This document shows, piece after piece, positions 42,324 to 51,806 of a DNA stretch of 64,000 nt (its first letter is position 1; every line of letters starts with the position of its first letter). The notes below the pieces were generated by a model. The model saw only the letters and a list, made by a program, of their open reading frames with translations. It ran no database searches and was not told where the DNA came from. The translations under genes were made by a program, and so were the position numbers. Source of the stretch: Poindextera sp036272595 (GTDB lineage: Bacteria > Pseudomonadota > Alphaproteobacteria > Caulobacterales > Caulobacteraceae); the NCBI GenBank assembly GCA_036272595.1, contig DATAYM010000077.1, positions 62,001-126,000 on the forward strand, given 5' to 3'.

Positions 42324-42671
42324 AAAAATTCCCTCCCATGCCGCCGCTGTTCCTTTTTTGGAATCAGCCATCGGCTTGCTGCCAAACGGCGCTCTAACGA
42401 CGCCGCCAAATTGAGTTGCGTGATGGGTTTTAATCGCCAAACACTGGGCGGGTTCTTCCGCGCCGGCCTGGGAGTGTAAACCGGCCGCGATAGGTGAACG
42501 GCGATCAGTTAGCCTTTTCAGGCCCAGCTGTGGCATTGGCGCATCGAAGTCTGCGCGCCGGGAGCGAGCCCTCGCCCGATGGTAAACCTGACCGAGAGCC
42601 GATCGTCGATCGGCTGGCCCGGATGCAGATAGGGGCGCGCCCTCAGGCGCGCCCCTTTGAAAAACCTGCGG
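42324..42671. other. spacer between the two TonB receptor genes
   Basis: This 348-bp gap holds the presumed terminator of receptor 2 (42631-42656) and the leader of receptor 1. No ORF longer than the receptor 1 N-terminal extension is credible. I see no strong promoter pair, but an AT-richer stretch near 42410-42460 could contain the receptor 1 promoter. Confidence 0.45.
42631..42656 (-). terminator. terminator-like hairpin after TonB receptor gene 2
   Basis: AGGGGCGCGCC and GGCGCGCCCCT form a perfect 11-bp stem with a 4-base CTCA loop, 15 bp after the receptor stop. The downstream tail on the minus strand (ATCTGC) is not a clean T-run, so termination efficiency is uncertain. It is nearly the same stem as at 39321-39346. 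Confidence 0.65.
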
Positions 42672-45614
42672 CTAGAAGAATTTGTAGCGCAGCTCCACGC
42701 CATAGGTGCGCGGCGGGTTCAGGTTATAGGTGGTGTTGTAGAAGTAGCTGCCCGGGGCCGAGGCCGTCACCGCGTTGCCGGTAAGGCCGGAACCGAGGGC
42801 GCCGGTCGGGTACTGGATCGTGTTGGTCAGGTTCTTCACAAAGCCGATGATCTCGTAGCGGTCATGGTCGCCGCTCCAGGTCATACGCATGTCGACGTCA
42901 TACCAGGAGGGAGCGGTGTTGTACGGGGTGTTGAACGTCGTGTTGCCGAGCTGGGTGTCGCGCCAGACGAAGGTCGCCGCGAAGGTCAGGTTGCCCGGGT
43001 CGAGATGCCAGGTATAGGCGCCGGTGACCGCGATCTTGTTGCGCGGCGCGTTGGGCAGTGGAGCGCCCTTGACGCTTTGCACGAACGCGGTCGCGGTCGA
43101 CGGTTGACCCGGAACCACGCGCGCGCCGGGGCCGGTGCCGAGCGGATCCTCGGTGTTGATCAGGCAGGCCGAGCCGGCATTGGCGACAAAGTTGGGGCCG
43201 ACCACCTTGCCGGAGCAGCCGGTTAGCAAGGACGTGTAGTCGAAGGAATAGGAGAGCGTGAAGAGCAGATCCCGGGTAGGATTCCAGATGGCTTCCAGTT
43301 CGACGCCGGTCGATTCGGCCTTCGGGAAGTTGATGAACTGGCCTTCCGTGAGGCCGTTCACCAGGACGCTGATCGGTAGCTGGATATCGTCGTAGTCGTA
43401 ATAGAAGGCCGCCGCGTCGATCGACAGCGTATGGCCGAAGCTCTGCTTGTAGCCCACCTCGTAGGAGTTCAGGAACTCTGGACCCACCAGCGGGTTGGCG
43501 CTGACGAAGCCGGCGTTGAAGGACAATGGCGCATAGCCTCTGTTGTAGCGCGCGTACACGAAGATGTCGGGGGTCGGCGTGTACTCGATGCCGGCGCCGC
43601 CCGTCACCTCTGTGTCGCTCGCGTCCAGGAGGCGGGTCGCAAAGCCATTGGCGTTGATGGTGGCCGCGGTCTTGACGCCGGGCCCTTTGGTGCCGAGGCT
43701 GGCCGCCAGCGGAGTCACGTCGATCGCCGGCGTATTGGCGCCATAGAGCGGGATCAGGAAATTGTAGAGCGAGCCAAGCGTACCGCCGCCAAAGGCGATA
43801 TAGCGGAGGGCTTCATAGCCCGACTTTTCGTCGTTGGACACCCGGATGTTGCCGGTGATCTTGATGTCGTCGGTAACCTTGTAGGAGACCTGCGCATAGC
43901 CGTCGACGCTTCGGTTCTCCAGCGAATAGGTCTGGCTGAAGAAGTTCCCGGTCGGGTTCGCCGCCGCGAGGTTTGCCGGGTTCAACATATACGAGGGAAG
44001 CAGGAAGGGTATGATGCCCGGCGGGTTCGCTGTCGCGTTAATCAGAGCCGTGCCAAAGGCTTGGCTGATCCCCACCGGATGGAACAGATTCGCCTGGGCG
44101 TTGCCGATGATATTCTCGTAATTCGGTTGACTGTACTGTTGATAATAGTACATGGCGCCGATCGTATACTGGAATCGGCCGGCGTCCGTCGACTGCAACG
44201 AGATTTCGTGGCTGGTCCACCAGTCGTTCTCGACGAAATTGACCTGCGCGTCAGGGTGGATGGTCAGCGTGCTCGGCGCTGGCAGCCCGGTGAAGCCAAT
44301 GGCGGGGACGCCTGCGGCTTCAAGTGCGCCGACGATCTGGGCCTGTTCGAAGCTGCCCGGCAGTGTATAGCTGCGGACGTTGGTGTCGATGTCGGGCAGG
44401 TTCAGCGTATAGTCATAACCCTGAAATCCCCCAATATACCTCAGATCTGCGTTGGGGAAATGGTAGGTCATCGTGTAGTTCAAGTCGTCGTAGTTCTGCA
44501 GTTCCGCCGTCCGCTGCCGCGCGGAAGCGAACTCAAAGTTGCTGCGCGTCGTCGGATTATTCAATAGCCTCGGATTGATCAGCGACACGGCGATCGGCAG
44601 TTCCTGCGGGAACAAGCCTGCGGCGAACTGCGCGGCCGCGACATTGGCGGCTCCTATGGCCGCGGTCGGATTGCCGCCGGGAGCCGCATAGCCGTAGTTC
44701 GGATTGAAGAAGAGATTGGCCTCACCGGCTGCCGCGCTGTTGTGCGGGTCATCCAGATTGACCTCGTCCCAGCTGCCGGGGGTGATGAACTGACGGCTGC
44801 CGGCCTCACCATTATCGGTTTCCCAGGCGCCGGCGAACGCGCGCGCATAGACATCGAAATTCGGGCTCGGTCGCCAGAAGAGCGAGCCTTCGACGTGCCA
44901 ATCATTGGTTTTGCCGAACTCCGACGGGCCGCCGGCGACGTTCTTCAGATAGCCATCGCCTTGGTAGTTCCACCGGCCGGCGATCCGCGCATCAAGGCCC
45001 GGCGCGACCTCGTCGGAGGCTGCCGCCTCGACCTCGTAAGCGTTATAGTTGGCGGCGGTGGCGCGGACTTCCGCATAGGGGTGGTCGGTCGGCCGCACGG
45101 CGATCATGTCGATCGAGCCGCCCTCGGCGTTGCGGCCGCCGACGTTCTGCGGACCGCGTTCGATCTGCTCCTGGCTGAAGAACAGCGAGGACAGGGAGAG
45201 GTTGTAGGGCGAATAGACGAAGAACTCGTCTTCATAAGCTGCGACGCGGGAGTCGTCGGTGACGTTGAACGACTGGCGGGTGACGCCGCGCATGCCGGCG
45301 TTGACGGTCACCGTGTCGTAGGTGAAGCCGGGCGTGAAATTGGTGACGTCCTGGACGGACGCGATGCCGACCCGGTCGCGGCTGGCGCCGGTGAACACCG
45401 AAACGGCGACTGGGACTTTTTGCAGCTTGGTCTGGCGGTGTTCGGCGGTGACGATGACATCCGGGGCGCCGCCCTGATCGGCCGCTGGCGGGGCCGGCGG
45501 CGGGGGCGCGGCCGGGGCCGCGGTCTGCGCCAGGGCCGGCGCGGTCAAGGCGGCCAGCGCAACCACCGAAGCGCCCATAACCAGCGCGCTCCGCAAACGC
45601 GAAGTGTCAGACAT
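42672..45614 (-). CDS. TonB-dependent receptor 2 (paralogue of receptor 1)
   Basis: This 980-residue receptor starts at ATG 45614, with AGGA eight to eleven bases before it. The signal peptide ends at PALAQ, followed by a Pro/Ala linker and a plug nearly identical to receptor 1 (DVIVTAEHRQTKLQKVPVAV, AGMRGVTRQSFNVTDDSRV). The barrels diverge more in extracellular loops than in strands, for example residues 320-420, which suggests distinct but related ligands after a tandem duplication. The plug motif is IERGPQNVGGRNAEGG; the C-terminus GVELRYKFF is intact. It faces away from the Nramp-like gene across a 344-bp intergenic region. Confidence 0.92.
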   Translation of the reverse strand: MSDTSRLRSALVMGASVVALAALTAPALAQTAAPAAPPPPAPPAADQGGAPDVIVTAEHRQTKLQKVPVAVSVFTGASRDRVGIASVQDVTNFTPGFTYDTVTVNAGMRGVTRQSFNVTDDSRVAAYEDEFFVYSPYNLSLSSLFFSQEQIERGPQNVGGRNAEGGSIDMIAVRPTDHPYAEVRATAANYNAYEVEAAASDEVAPGLDARIAGRWNYQGDGYLKNVAGGPSEFGKTNDWHVEGSLFWRPSPNFDVYARAFAGAWETDNGEAGSRQFITPGSWDEVNLDDPHNSAAAGEANLFFNPNYGYAAPGGNPTAAIGAANVAAAQFAAGLFPQELPIAVSLINPRLLNNPTTRSNFEFASARQRTAELQNYDDLNYTMTYHFPNADLRYIGGFQGYDYTLNLPDIDTNVRSYTLPGSFEQAQIVGALEAAGVPAIGFTGLPAPSTLTIHPDAQVNFVENDWWTSHEISLQSTDAGRFQYTIGAMYYYQQYSQPNYENIIGNAQANLFHPVGISQAFGTALINATANPPGIIPFLLPSYMLNPANLAAANPTGNFFSQTYSLENRSVDGYAQVSYKVTDDIKITGNIRVSNDEKSGYEALRYIAFGGGTLGSLYNFLIPLYGANTPAIDVTPLAASLGTKGPGVKTAATINANGFATRLLDASDTEVTGGAGIEYTPTPDIFVYARYNRGYAPLSFNAGFVSANPLVGPEFLNSYEVGYKQSFGHTLSIDAAAFYYDYDDIQLPISVLVNGLTEGQFINFPKAESTGVELEAIWNPTRDLLFTLSYSFDYTSLLTGCSGKVVGPNFVANAGSACLINTEDPLGTGPGARVVPGQPSTATAFVQSVKGAPLPNAPRNKIAVTGAYTWHLDPGNLTFAATFVWRDTQLGNTTFNTPYNTAPSWYDVDMRMTWSGDHDRYEIIGFVKNLTNTIQYPTGALGSGLTGNAVTASAPGSYFYNTTYNLNPPRTYGVELRYKFF

Positions 45615-45958
45615 CCAGAATTCCTCCCCTGCCCGTGCGCCCTTCCCGATGTGGGATTCAGCGCGCGACCTGTTTTTTGAGCCCTTGAACGATACTCAAC
45701 GCAAGCGAGCGCCGATGTGTCGATGCGAACACAAAGGGAGCGTTCATTACGGTCCTGTAAGAGTCAACCGAACAACCTTAAGTGAACAACGGTTAGTTAC
45801 ACTTTTAATGCGAGCTGTGACTTTCGCGCATTGGGGTTGCGGCTTCGACGGCGTTGCGTGGCGGCGGGGTTCGGCCTGAATTCGGGGTTGGCCGGCCTGG
45901 ATCAAACAACGCCGCAGGGCGTTGCTGTCGCCGACGACACCCGCCAGGAGGCCGCGCC
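45615..45958. other. divergent control region between TonB receptor 2 and the Nramp-like gene
   Basis: This 344-bp region is locally AT-richer than its surroundings at 45690-45815. It holds interlaced imperfect repeats: AACCG (45766) and CGGTT (45790) as an inverted pair, CCGAACAACC and GTGAACAACGG as tandem relatives, and AAGTG...CACTT ends around 45780-45804. TTAAGTGAACA also occurs at 60804-60814. These suggest an operator for a repressor of receptor 2. No ORF, tRNA or small-RNA signature is recognised. Confidence 0.45.
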
Positions 45959-47260
45959 TTGAGCGAAACCGCCGCCGCGGCGCCCGCAAAGCGTGGCCCG
46001 CTCGCCATTCTGCAAGTCTTCGGCCCCGGCCTGATCACCGGCGCCTCCGACGACGACCCCAGCGGCATCGCCACCTATTCCCAGGCCGGGGCCCAATACG
46101 GCTATGGCCTGGAATGGACGCTTTTGTTCAGTTGGCCGCTGATGTGCGCCATCCAGGAAATCTGTGCGCGGATCGGCCGGGTGACCGGTCACGGCATCGC
46201 CGGCAACCTGAAGCGCGCCTACCCGAGGGGTCTGGTCTTCGCCCTGGTCGGCCTGCTGCTGGTGGCCAACACCATCAACCTCGGCGCCGACCTTGGCGCC
46301 ATGGGCGCGGCGCTGAGGCTGCTGGTCGGCGGGCCGCAGTGGCTGCTGATCGCGGCCTTCGCGGTGCTTTCGGTGCTGCTGGAGGTGTTCGTCCGCTACA
46401 AGCGCTACGCCGCGATCCTGAAATGGCTGGCGCTGTCGTTGCTGAGCTATGTCGCCGTGGCTTTCGCGGTCAAGGTTCCCTGGGGCACGGTGGCGTGGAA
46501 CCTGGTGGCGCCCAGCATGGGTTTCGACGTCGGCTCGCTGACCGTGGTGGTCGCCGTGCTTGGCACCACCATCAGCCCCTACCTGTTCTTCTGGCAGGCC
46601 AGCGAGGAGGCCGAGGAGGTCGAGGTGGATCCTGACGCCGAGGCGCTGAAAAGCGCGCCGGAGGAGGCGCCGGCCGAGTTCAGGCGTATCCGCATCGACA
46701 CCTATCTGGGCATGGCCTTCTCCAATGCCGTCGCCCTCTTCATCATGATCGCCACCGCCGCCACCCTGCACGCCCACGGGGTGACCAATATCCAGACCTC
46801 GTCCCAGGCGGCCGAGGCGCTGAAGCCGGTCGCCGGGCCGCTGGTCTTCTTCATCTTCGCCCTGGGCATCGTCGGCACCGGGCTTCTGACCGTGCCGGTG
46901 CTGGCCGGATCGGGGGCCTACGCCCTCGGCGAGCTCTTCGGCTGGAAGACCGGACTGGACCGCGCCCTGACGAAGGCCAAACCCTTCTACGGCGTGATCG
47001 CGGCCGCCACCCTGATCGGCGCCCTGAGCAATTTTTCCGGACTCGATCCGATCAAGGCGCTGTTCTGGAGCGCGGTGATCAACGGCGTGGTCGCGGTTCC
47101 GGTCATGGTGATGGTCATGCTGATCGCCGGCGGCCGGAAGATCATGGGCGACTTCGTCCTGCCGCCGATGCTGAAGATCGCCGGCTGGCTGGCCACCGCG
47201 GTCATGGCGCTCGCCGCCGTCGGCATGTTCGCCACCATGGCCATGGGGTCGGGCGGCTGA
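45959..47260 (+). CDS. Nramp-family metal transporter, divergent subgroup
   Basis: This 433-residue membrane protein starts at the TTG at 45959, seven bases after AGGAGG. About eleven hydrophobic helices fit the LeuT-fold Nramp family. TM1 carries DDDPSGIATYSQAGAQYGYG where MntH has DPGN. The TM6 region reads GTTISPYLFFWQASEEAEE, so the metal-selective Met-Pro-His of MntH is missing and an acidic loop follows. These changes argue against a simple Mn/Fe transporter; Mg-type or unknown specificity is possible. The acidic loop (EEAEEVEVDPDAE) may bind cations. It lies divergent from a TonB receptor and 78 bp before ppc. Confidence 0.82.
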   Translation: MSETAAAAPAKRGPLAILQVFGPGLITGASDDDPSGIATYSQAGAQYGYGLEWTLLFSWPLMCAIQEICARIGRVTGHGIAGNLKRAYPRGLVFALVGLLLVANTINLGADLGAMGAALRLLVGGPQWLLIAAFAVLSVLLEVFVRYKRYAAILKWLALSLLSYVAVAFAVKVPWGTVAWNLVAPSMGFDVGSLTVVVAVLGTTISPYLFFWQASEEAEEVEVDPDAEALKSAPEEAPAEFRRIRIDTYLGMAFSNAVALFIMIATAATLHAHGVTNIQTSSQAAEALKPVAGPLVFFIFALGIVGTGLLTVPVLAGSGAYALGELFGWKTGLDRALTKAKPFYGVIAAATLIGALSNFSGLDPIKALFWSAVINGVVAVPVMVMVMLIAGGRKIMGDFVLPPMLKIAGWLATAVMALAAVGMFATMAMGSGG

Positions 47261-47338
47261 CGGCATTTGGCGGATGCGGCCGGGCGGCCGCCGCGCTAAT
47301 CCTGGCTCAGGCCACACCGCCGCTTAGCGAGCCGACCG

Positions 47339-50038
47339 ATGGACAAGACGGCCCAACGTTCAGACCGCCCGTCGCCGGTCGGCGATCGCGCCAGCCGCAC
47401 CCTGGTGCGGCTGCTCGGCCGGCTGCTCGGCGACGTGATCCGCGAGCAGCACGGCCAGGCCGTCTTCGACCGTATCGAGCAGATCCGTTCCCGCTCGGTG
47501 GAGGAGCACCGCAGCGGCGAATCCGACGCCGGGCTGCGCGACATGCTGATGGGGCTGCCGCTGGCCGACACCCTGTTCCTGATCCGCGGTTTCGCCCTGT
47601 TCTCGCAGCTGGCGAACATCGCCGACGACCATCTGGTGCGCCGCCGCGCCCTGGCCGAACCCAGCCCGCTGGAGCGGGTGCGCGAGAACCTGGACCTGAC
47701 CTCCGAGGCGGCCCGGGCCTTCCTGAAGGGCGCGGTGATGGCGCCGGTGATCACCGCCCATCCCACCGAGGTGCGCCGCACCAGCATCCTCGACCGCGAG
47801 ACCGCCATCACCGCGCTGCTGGAAGCGGCCGACCGCGGCGAGCCCGCCGCCGAGGTCGAGGCGGCCATCAAGCGCCAGGTCCGCATCCTGTGGCAGACGC
47901 GCATGCTGCGCTCGGTCAGGATCAACGTCAGCGACGAGATCGACAACGCCGTCTCGATCTTCGCCGCGACCTTCCTGCCCGAGCTGCCCGCCCTCAAGCG
48001 GCGGCTGGCCACGCTGACCGGCGCCGAATCCGGCGCCTGCATGCAGGTCGGCTCCTGGGTGGGCGGCGACCGCGACGGCAATCCCTTCGTCGGCGCCCAG
48101 ACCCTCGACTATGCCCTCGGCCGCCAGGGTGAGGCGGCGATCGACTGGTATCTGCAACAGGTCCATGCCCTGGGCGGCGAGCTCTCCCTGGCCGACGAGT
48201 TCACCGGCGTCAGCGACGCGCTGACCGCCCTCGCCGCCGCCAGCGGCGACGACAATCCGCAGCGCGCGGACGAGCCCTATCGCCGCGCCCTGGTCGGCTG
48301 CTACGCGCGGCTGGCCGCCACCCGCGCCGCCATCCTCGGCCGCGGGCCGGTGCGGCCGCCGCGGGTCGGCCTGGACGCCTATGAAACCCCGGCGGCGCTG
48401 GCGGCCGATCTCGACGTGGTCGCCCAGTCGCTGCGCGCCAACGGCGCCGGCGATATCGCCGACGGGCGCCTGTTCGACGTCCGCGAGGCGATCGACGCCT
48501 TCGGCTTCCACCTGGCGGTGGTGGACCTGCGCCAGAACTCCGACGTCCACGAGCGCGTGGTCGGCGAACTGCTGGCCAGGTCCGACGTGATCGAAGACTA
48601 CGCCAAGCTTGGCGAAGCCGGGCGGGTCGAACTGCTCTGCGCCGAGCTTTCCAGCCCGCGCCTGCTGCGCTCGCCCTACCGCGACTATTCGCCCGAGACC
48701 GCCAGCGAGCTCGGCGTCGTCGACGCCGCCGCGCGGCTGCGCGCCCGCTTCGGCCCCGGCGCGATCCAGAACTACGTGATCTCCAAGGCGACCAGCCCTT
48801 CCGACCTTCTGGAGGTGGCCATCCTCTTGAAGGAGGCGGGGCTGTTCTCCCCCGGCGAGGCCCCCGCCTGCGCCTTGCGCATCGTGCCGCTGTTCGAGAC
48901 CATCGAGGATCTGCACGCCAGCGACGCCACCATGGCCACCTGGCTCGACCTGCCGATCGCCCGCGCCATCCTGAAGGCGCAGGACAATCTGCAGGAGGTG
49001 ATGATCGGCTATTCCGACTCCAACAAGGACGGCGGCTACGTCACCTCCAACTGGGAGACCCGCTCGGCGATCGGCCGGCTGGTGGCGCTGGGCCACGCGC
49101 GCGGCGTCGACCTGCGCTTCTTCCACGGCCGCGGCGGCGCGGTGGGGCGCGGCGGCGGCTCGACCTTCGAGGCCATCCAGGCCTTCCCCAAGGGCGCGGT
49201 GGCGCGCGGCATCCGCATCACCGAACAGGGCGAGGTGGTGGCCAGCAAGTACGGTCATCCGCTCGGCGGGCTGATCAGCCTGGAGACCATCGCCGCCGCC
49301 ACCCTGCTGGCCGGCCTGGACCACGCGCCCGACGCCGCCGACGGCGAGTTCGGCGAGACGCTGGCGGCCATGAGCGCCGCGGCGCGCACCGCCTATCGCG
49401 GCCTGGTCTATGAAACGCCGGGCTTCGAGGACTATTTCCGCCAGTCGACGCCGGTCAGCGAGATCGCCGACCTGAAGATCGGCTCGCGGCCCGCCTCGCG
49501 CACCGCCTCCAGCCGCATCGCCGACCTGCGCGCCATCCCCTGGGTGTTTTCGTGGTCGCAGTCGCGGGTGATGCTGCCGGGCTGGTACGGCTTCGGCGCC
49601 GCGGTCGCCGGCGATGCGCTGGCCAGGCACGGCGGCCTTGAGGGTTTGCAGCGCCTGCACGCCGCCTCGCCCTTCTTCCGCGCCACCGTCGCCAACATGG
49701 AGATGGTGCTGGCCAAGTCGAACCTTTCCATCGCCCACCGCTATGCGGGGCTGGTCCAGGACCGCGACCTGGCGGGGTCGGTGTTCGCCCGCCTGGAGGC
49801 CGAATGGTGTGCCTGCCGCGACGCGGTGCTGGCCATCACCGGCCAGTCGGAGCTGCTCGAGCACGACGAGCGGCTGGCCCAGTCGATCCGCCTCAGACTG
49901 CCCTATATCGACCCGCTGAACGCGCTGCAGGTCGAACTCCTGCGCCGCCACCGCGCCGGCGAGGCCGACGACGACGTCCGCCGCGGCATCCACATGTCGA
50001 TCAACGGCGTCTCCGCCGGCCTGCGCAACAGCGGCTGA
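47339..50038 (+). CDS. ppc: phosphoenolpyruvate carboxylase
   Basis: This cytoplasmic 899-residue enzyme makes oxaloacetate from PEP and bicarbonate, replenishing the TCA cycle. Conserved stretches: VITAHPTEVRRTS with the catalytic His, GGDRDGNPFV, VMIGYSDSNKDGGY, FHGRGGAVGRGGG with essential Arg and Gly, ITEQGEVVASKYG, and the C-terminal NGVSAGLRNSG. The usual end is NTG; here it is NSG. Length is normal for bacterial Ppc. It appears as a single-gene unit. Confidence 0.95.
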   Translation: MDKTAQRSDRPSPVGDRASRTLVRLLGRLLGDVIREQHGQAVFDRIEQIRSRSVEEHRSGESDAGLRDMLMGLPLADTLFLIRGFALFSQLANIADDHLVRRRALAEPSPLERVRENLDLTSEAARAFLKGAVMAPVITAHPTEVRRTSILDRETAITALLEAADRGEPAAEVEAAIKRQVRILWQTRMLRSVRINVSDEIDNAVSIFAATFLPELPALKRRLATLTGAESGACMQVGSWVGGDRDGNPFVGAQTLDYALGRQGEAAIDWYLQQVHALGGELSLADEFTGVSDALTALAAASGDDNPQRADEPYRRALVGCYARLAATRAAILGRGPVRPPRVGLDAYETPAALAADLDVVAQSLRANGAGDIADGRLFDVREAIDAFGFHLAVVDLRQNSDVHERVVGELLARSDVIEDYAKLGEAGRVELLCAELSSPRLLRSPYRDYSPETASELGVVDAAARLRARFGPGAIQNYVISKATSPSDLLEVAILLKEAGLFSPGEAPACALRIVPLFETIEDLHASDATMATWLDLPIARAILKAQDNLQEVMIGYSDSNKDGGYVTSNWETRSAIGRLVALGHARGVDLRFFHGRGGAVGRGGGSTFEAIQAFPKGAVARGIRITEQGEVVASKYGHPLGGLISLETIAAATLLAGLDHAPDAADGEFGETLAAMSAAARTAYRGLVYETPGFEDYFRQSTPVSEIADLKIGSRPASRTASSRIADLRAIPWVFSWSQSRVMLPGWYGFGAAVAGDALARHGGLEGLQRLHAASPFFRATVANMEMVLAKSNLSIAHRYAGLVQDRDLAGSVFARLEAEWCACRDAVLAITGQSELLEHDERLAQSIRLRLPYIDPLNALQVELLRRHRAGEADDDVRRGIHMSINGVSAGLRNSG

Positions 50039-50068
50039 CGGCCGGGGCCGCTCGCCGCGACGGCGGGT

Positions 50069-50494
50069 TCAGGCCTTCTCCGCCGTGACCAGGCGGTGGA
50101 TCTCGGTGGTCAGCCGGTGGATCTCGTCGGTGAGGTGCAGCACGGCCTCGGCGTCCTGGTAGGTCTGCAGCGCCTGCTTGTCCGAGGCTCGCGAAAGCAC
50201 CTGCTGGCCCACCGCCAGCACCGGCAACGCCCAGAGCTGGACCAGGTTCGACAGGAACAGCAGGAAGGTGAACGGGTATTTGTCGTAGCGAAAGATCGAG
50301 AAGCCAACGGTCGCCAGCACCATCCAGCCGACCATCCAGATGATCAGGACATAGAACGCCCACATCGAGCCGAAGCCCTTGGTCATGAGGGCGGCCAGCC
50401 AGCCGTTGAAACCGACGTGCTCATTGGCCGTGGTCGCCGCGCCTTGAGCTTTTCTATGGGCGATATGGGGGTGGGGTAAATGAACTCCAGTCAT
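50069..50494 (-). CDS. DUF1003 family membrane protein
   Basis: This 141-residue protein has two membrane helices (MWAFYVLIIWMVGWMVLATVG and FTFLLFLSNLVQLWALPVLAVG) joined by a short FRYDKYPF segment that matches the DUF1003 core (usually FDPYPF). The N-terminus is His-rich (HLPHPHIAH) and the C-terminus is a coiled-coil helix with LTDEIHRLTTEIHRLV heptads. The family's function is unknown. It converges with ppc. Confidence 0.78.
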   Translation of the reverse strand: MTGVHLPHPHIAHRKAQGAATTANEHVGFNGWLAALMTKGFGSMWAFYVLIIWMVGWMVLATVGFSIFRYDKYPFTFLLFLSNLVQLWALPVLAVGQQVLSRASDKQALQTYQDAEAVLHLTDEIHRLTTEIHRLVTAEKA

Positions 50495-50664
50495 CGCTAG
50501 CCTCCCGCGCGCTTTGCGCCGATCAGCTTAAATATCCGACCGAGCGATCAGCAAGAAAAAGCTGGCCATGCGACTAAGAACCGCCCTCATTAAGCGCCGG
50601 CTTTGCACTTATCTTGGACATTCCGGGCCGCCGCCTGCGCGAGTCGCCCGCGCGAACCCGAATC

Positions 50665-51696
50665 TTACGAGGACGCGGCCTGGCCGCGGGCGCGGCGGCG
50701 CGGAGCCGGGACGGCGGCCGGCGGCGCGGCCGGGTCCTCCTTCTGCGGCAGATAGGGGCCGAATTCGCGCGGATGCACGAACTCGGCGCGATACCAGGGC
50801 TTGGTCTTCGAATCGAAGACGTCCTTCAGCCAGTCGATCACCCGCCGCACCCGCGCCGAGCGGCCGATGTCGCGGTGATGCACCATCCATAGGCGGATGG
50901 TGTTGGGGATCGGCGATTCGATCATCACCAGCGAGGGCTCGAGCGCCAGGATCGCGGTGGGCATCGGGCCGATGCCGGCGCCGTGCTTGATGGCGTTGAA
51001 CGACACCGCGCTCGAATTGGTCTCGATGCGCTTGTGCATGAAGTCCTGGAAGGCGACGAAGTTGGACTTCCAGTTCTCGCGGTGATGGGTCTGGCCGACG
51101 TGGTGGACGTAAGGGTGGGCGGCGATCTCCGCGCCCGTGGTCGGCGCGCCGTAGAGGTCAAGATAGTCGCGCGAGGCGAACAGGGCGTAGTGGAAGTAGG
51201 CCAGCGGCGTTGCGATCACGTCCGGATGCTTCGGCTCCTCGAAGGTCAGCGCGATGTCGGCGTCGCCGCCCAGCGGGCGATCCGGCCACATTTCGCAGTC
51301 GATCAGCAGGTCGATCTTCGGGTTGGCGCGGACGAACTCCGCCATGGCCGGGCTCAGGAATATCCCCGCCACCCCGTCCGGCGCCGCCAGCTTGACCCGG
51401 CCCTCGGGCAGTTTTTCGCAGTCGGCGACCTCGACCTCCAGCTGCTCGGCGAACCGCTCCATCGATAGCGCGCGGTCGTAGGCCAGCGAGCCGGCCTCGG
51501 TCAGGCCGACCCCTTGCGGCCCGCGGGTGAGCAGCTTGGCGTTCAGCTGGCCCTCGAGGCGATCGACCGCGCGGGTCACCGTGGTCAGGCCGAGCTTCAG
51601 GGCGCGCGCCGCGGCCCCGAAACTGCCGAGCTGGGCGACCGCCCAGAACACCCGGACGTCCGACCAGTCGGCCCTCCGCCTGACAACATCCTTCAT
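50665..51696 (-). CDS. LysR family transcriptional regulator
   Basis: This 343-residue protein starts at ATG 51696 (MKDVVRRR). The winged helix (about residues 8-68) reads DWSDVRVFWAVAQLGSFGAAARAL...TVTRAVDRLEGQLNAKLLTR, and the rest is a periplasmic-binding-protein-like effector domain with a DLLIDCEMWP region. The C-terminal 30 residues are Pro/Ala/Arg-rich and not part of the fold. The first recognition-helix residues (LGLTTVTR) differ from the usual LSQSAVS-type motif. It is divergent from the GNAT-like gene group, 110 bp away, and is its likely regulator. The ligand is unknown. Confidence 0.87.
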   Translation of the reverse strand: MKDVVRRRADWSDVRVFWAVAQLGSFGAAARALKLGLTTVTRAVDRLEGQLNAKLLTRGPQGVGLTEAGSLAYDRALSMERFAEQLEVEVADCEKLPEGRVKLAAPDGVAGIFLSPAMAEFVRANPKIDLLIDCEMWPDRPLGGDADIALTFEEPKHPDVIATPLAYFHYALFASRDYLDLYGAPTTGAEIAAHPYVHHVGQTHHRENWKSNFVAFQDFMHKRIETNSSAVSFNAIKHGAGIGPMPTAILALEPSLVMIESPIPNTIRLWMVHHRDIGRSARVRRVIDWLKDVFDSKTKPWYRAEFVHPREFGPYLPQKEDPAAPPAAVPAPRRRARGQAASS

Positions 51697-51806
51697 CGGC
51701 GCCGTCACCTCAAAAACGGAAGACCCCCTTGCAATCTTCGCGGGTCCTCCGGGCGGGAAACAAGTTCTACGAACGCACCGCCTGAAGCAAGTTCGGAGTT
51801 CGATAG

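Noticed and set aside
40848..42479. 543-residue plus-strand ORF opposite TonB receptor 1
   Set aside because: Antisense shadow of the receptor N-terminal half; a nearly identical shadow exists opposite receptor 2.
45778..45808. Possible CtrA box (TTAA-N7-TTAA)
   Set aside because: Available TTAA/TTAG words are spaced 8 or 11 bases apart rather than 7, so the cell-cycle motif is not met.
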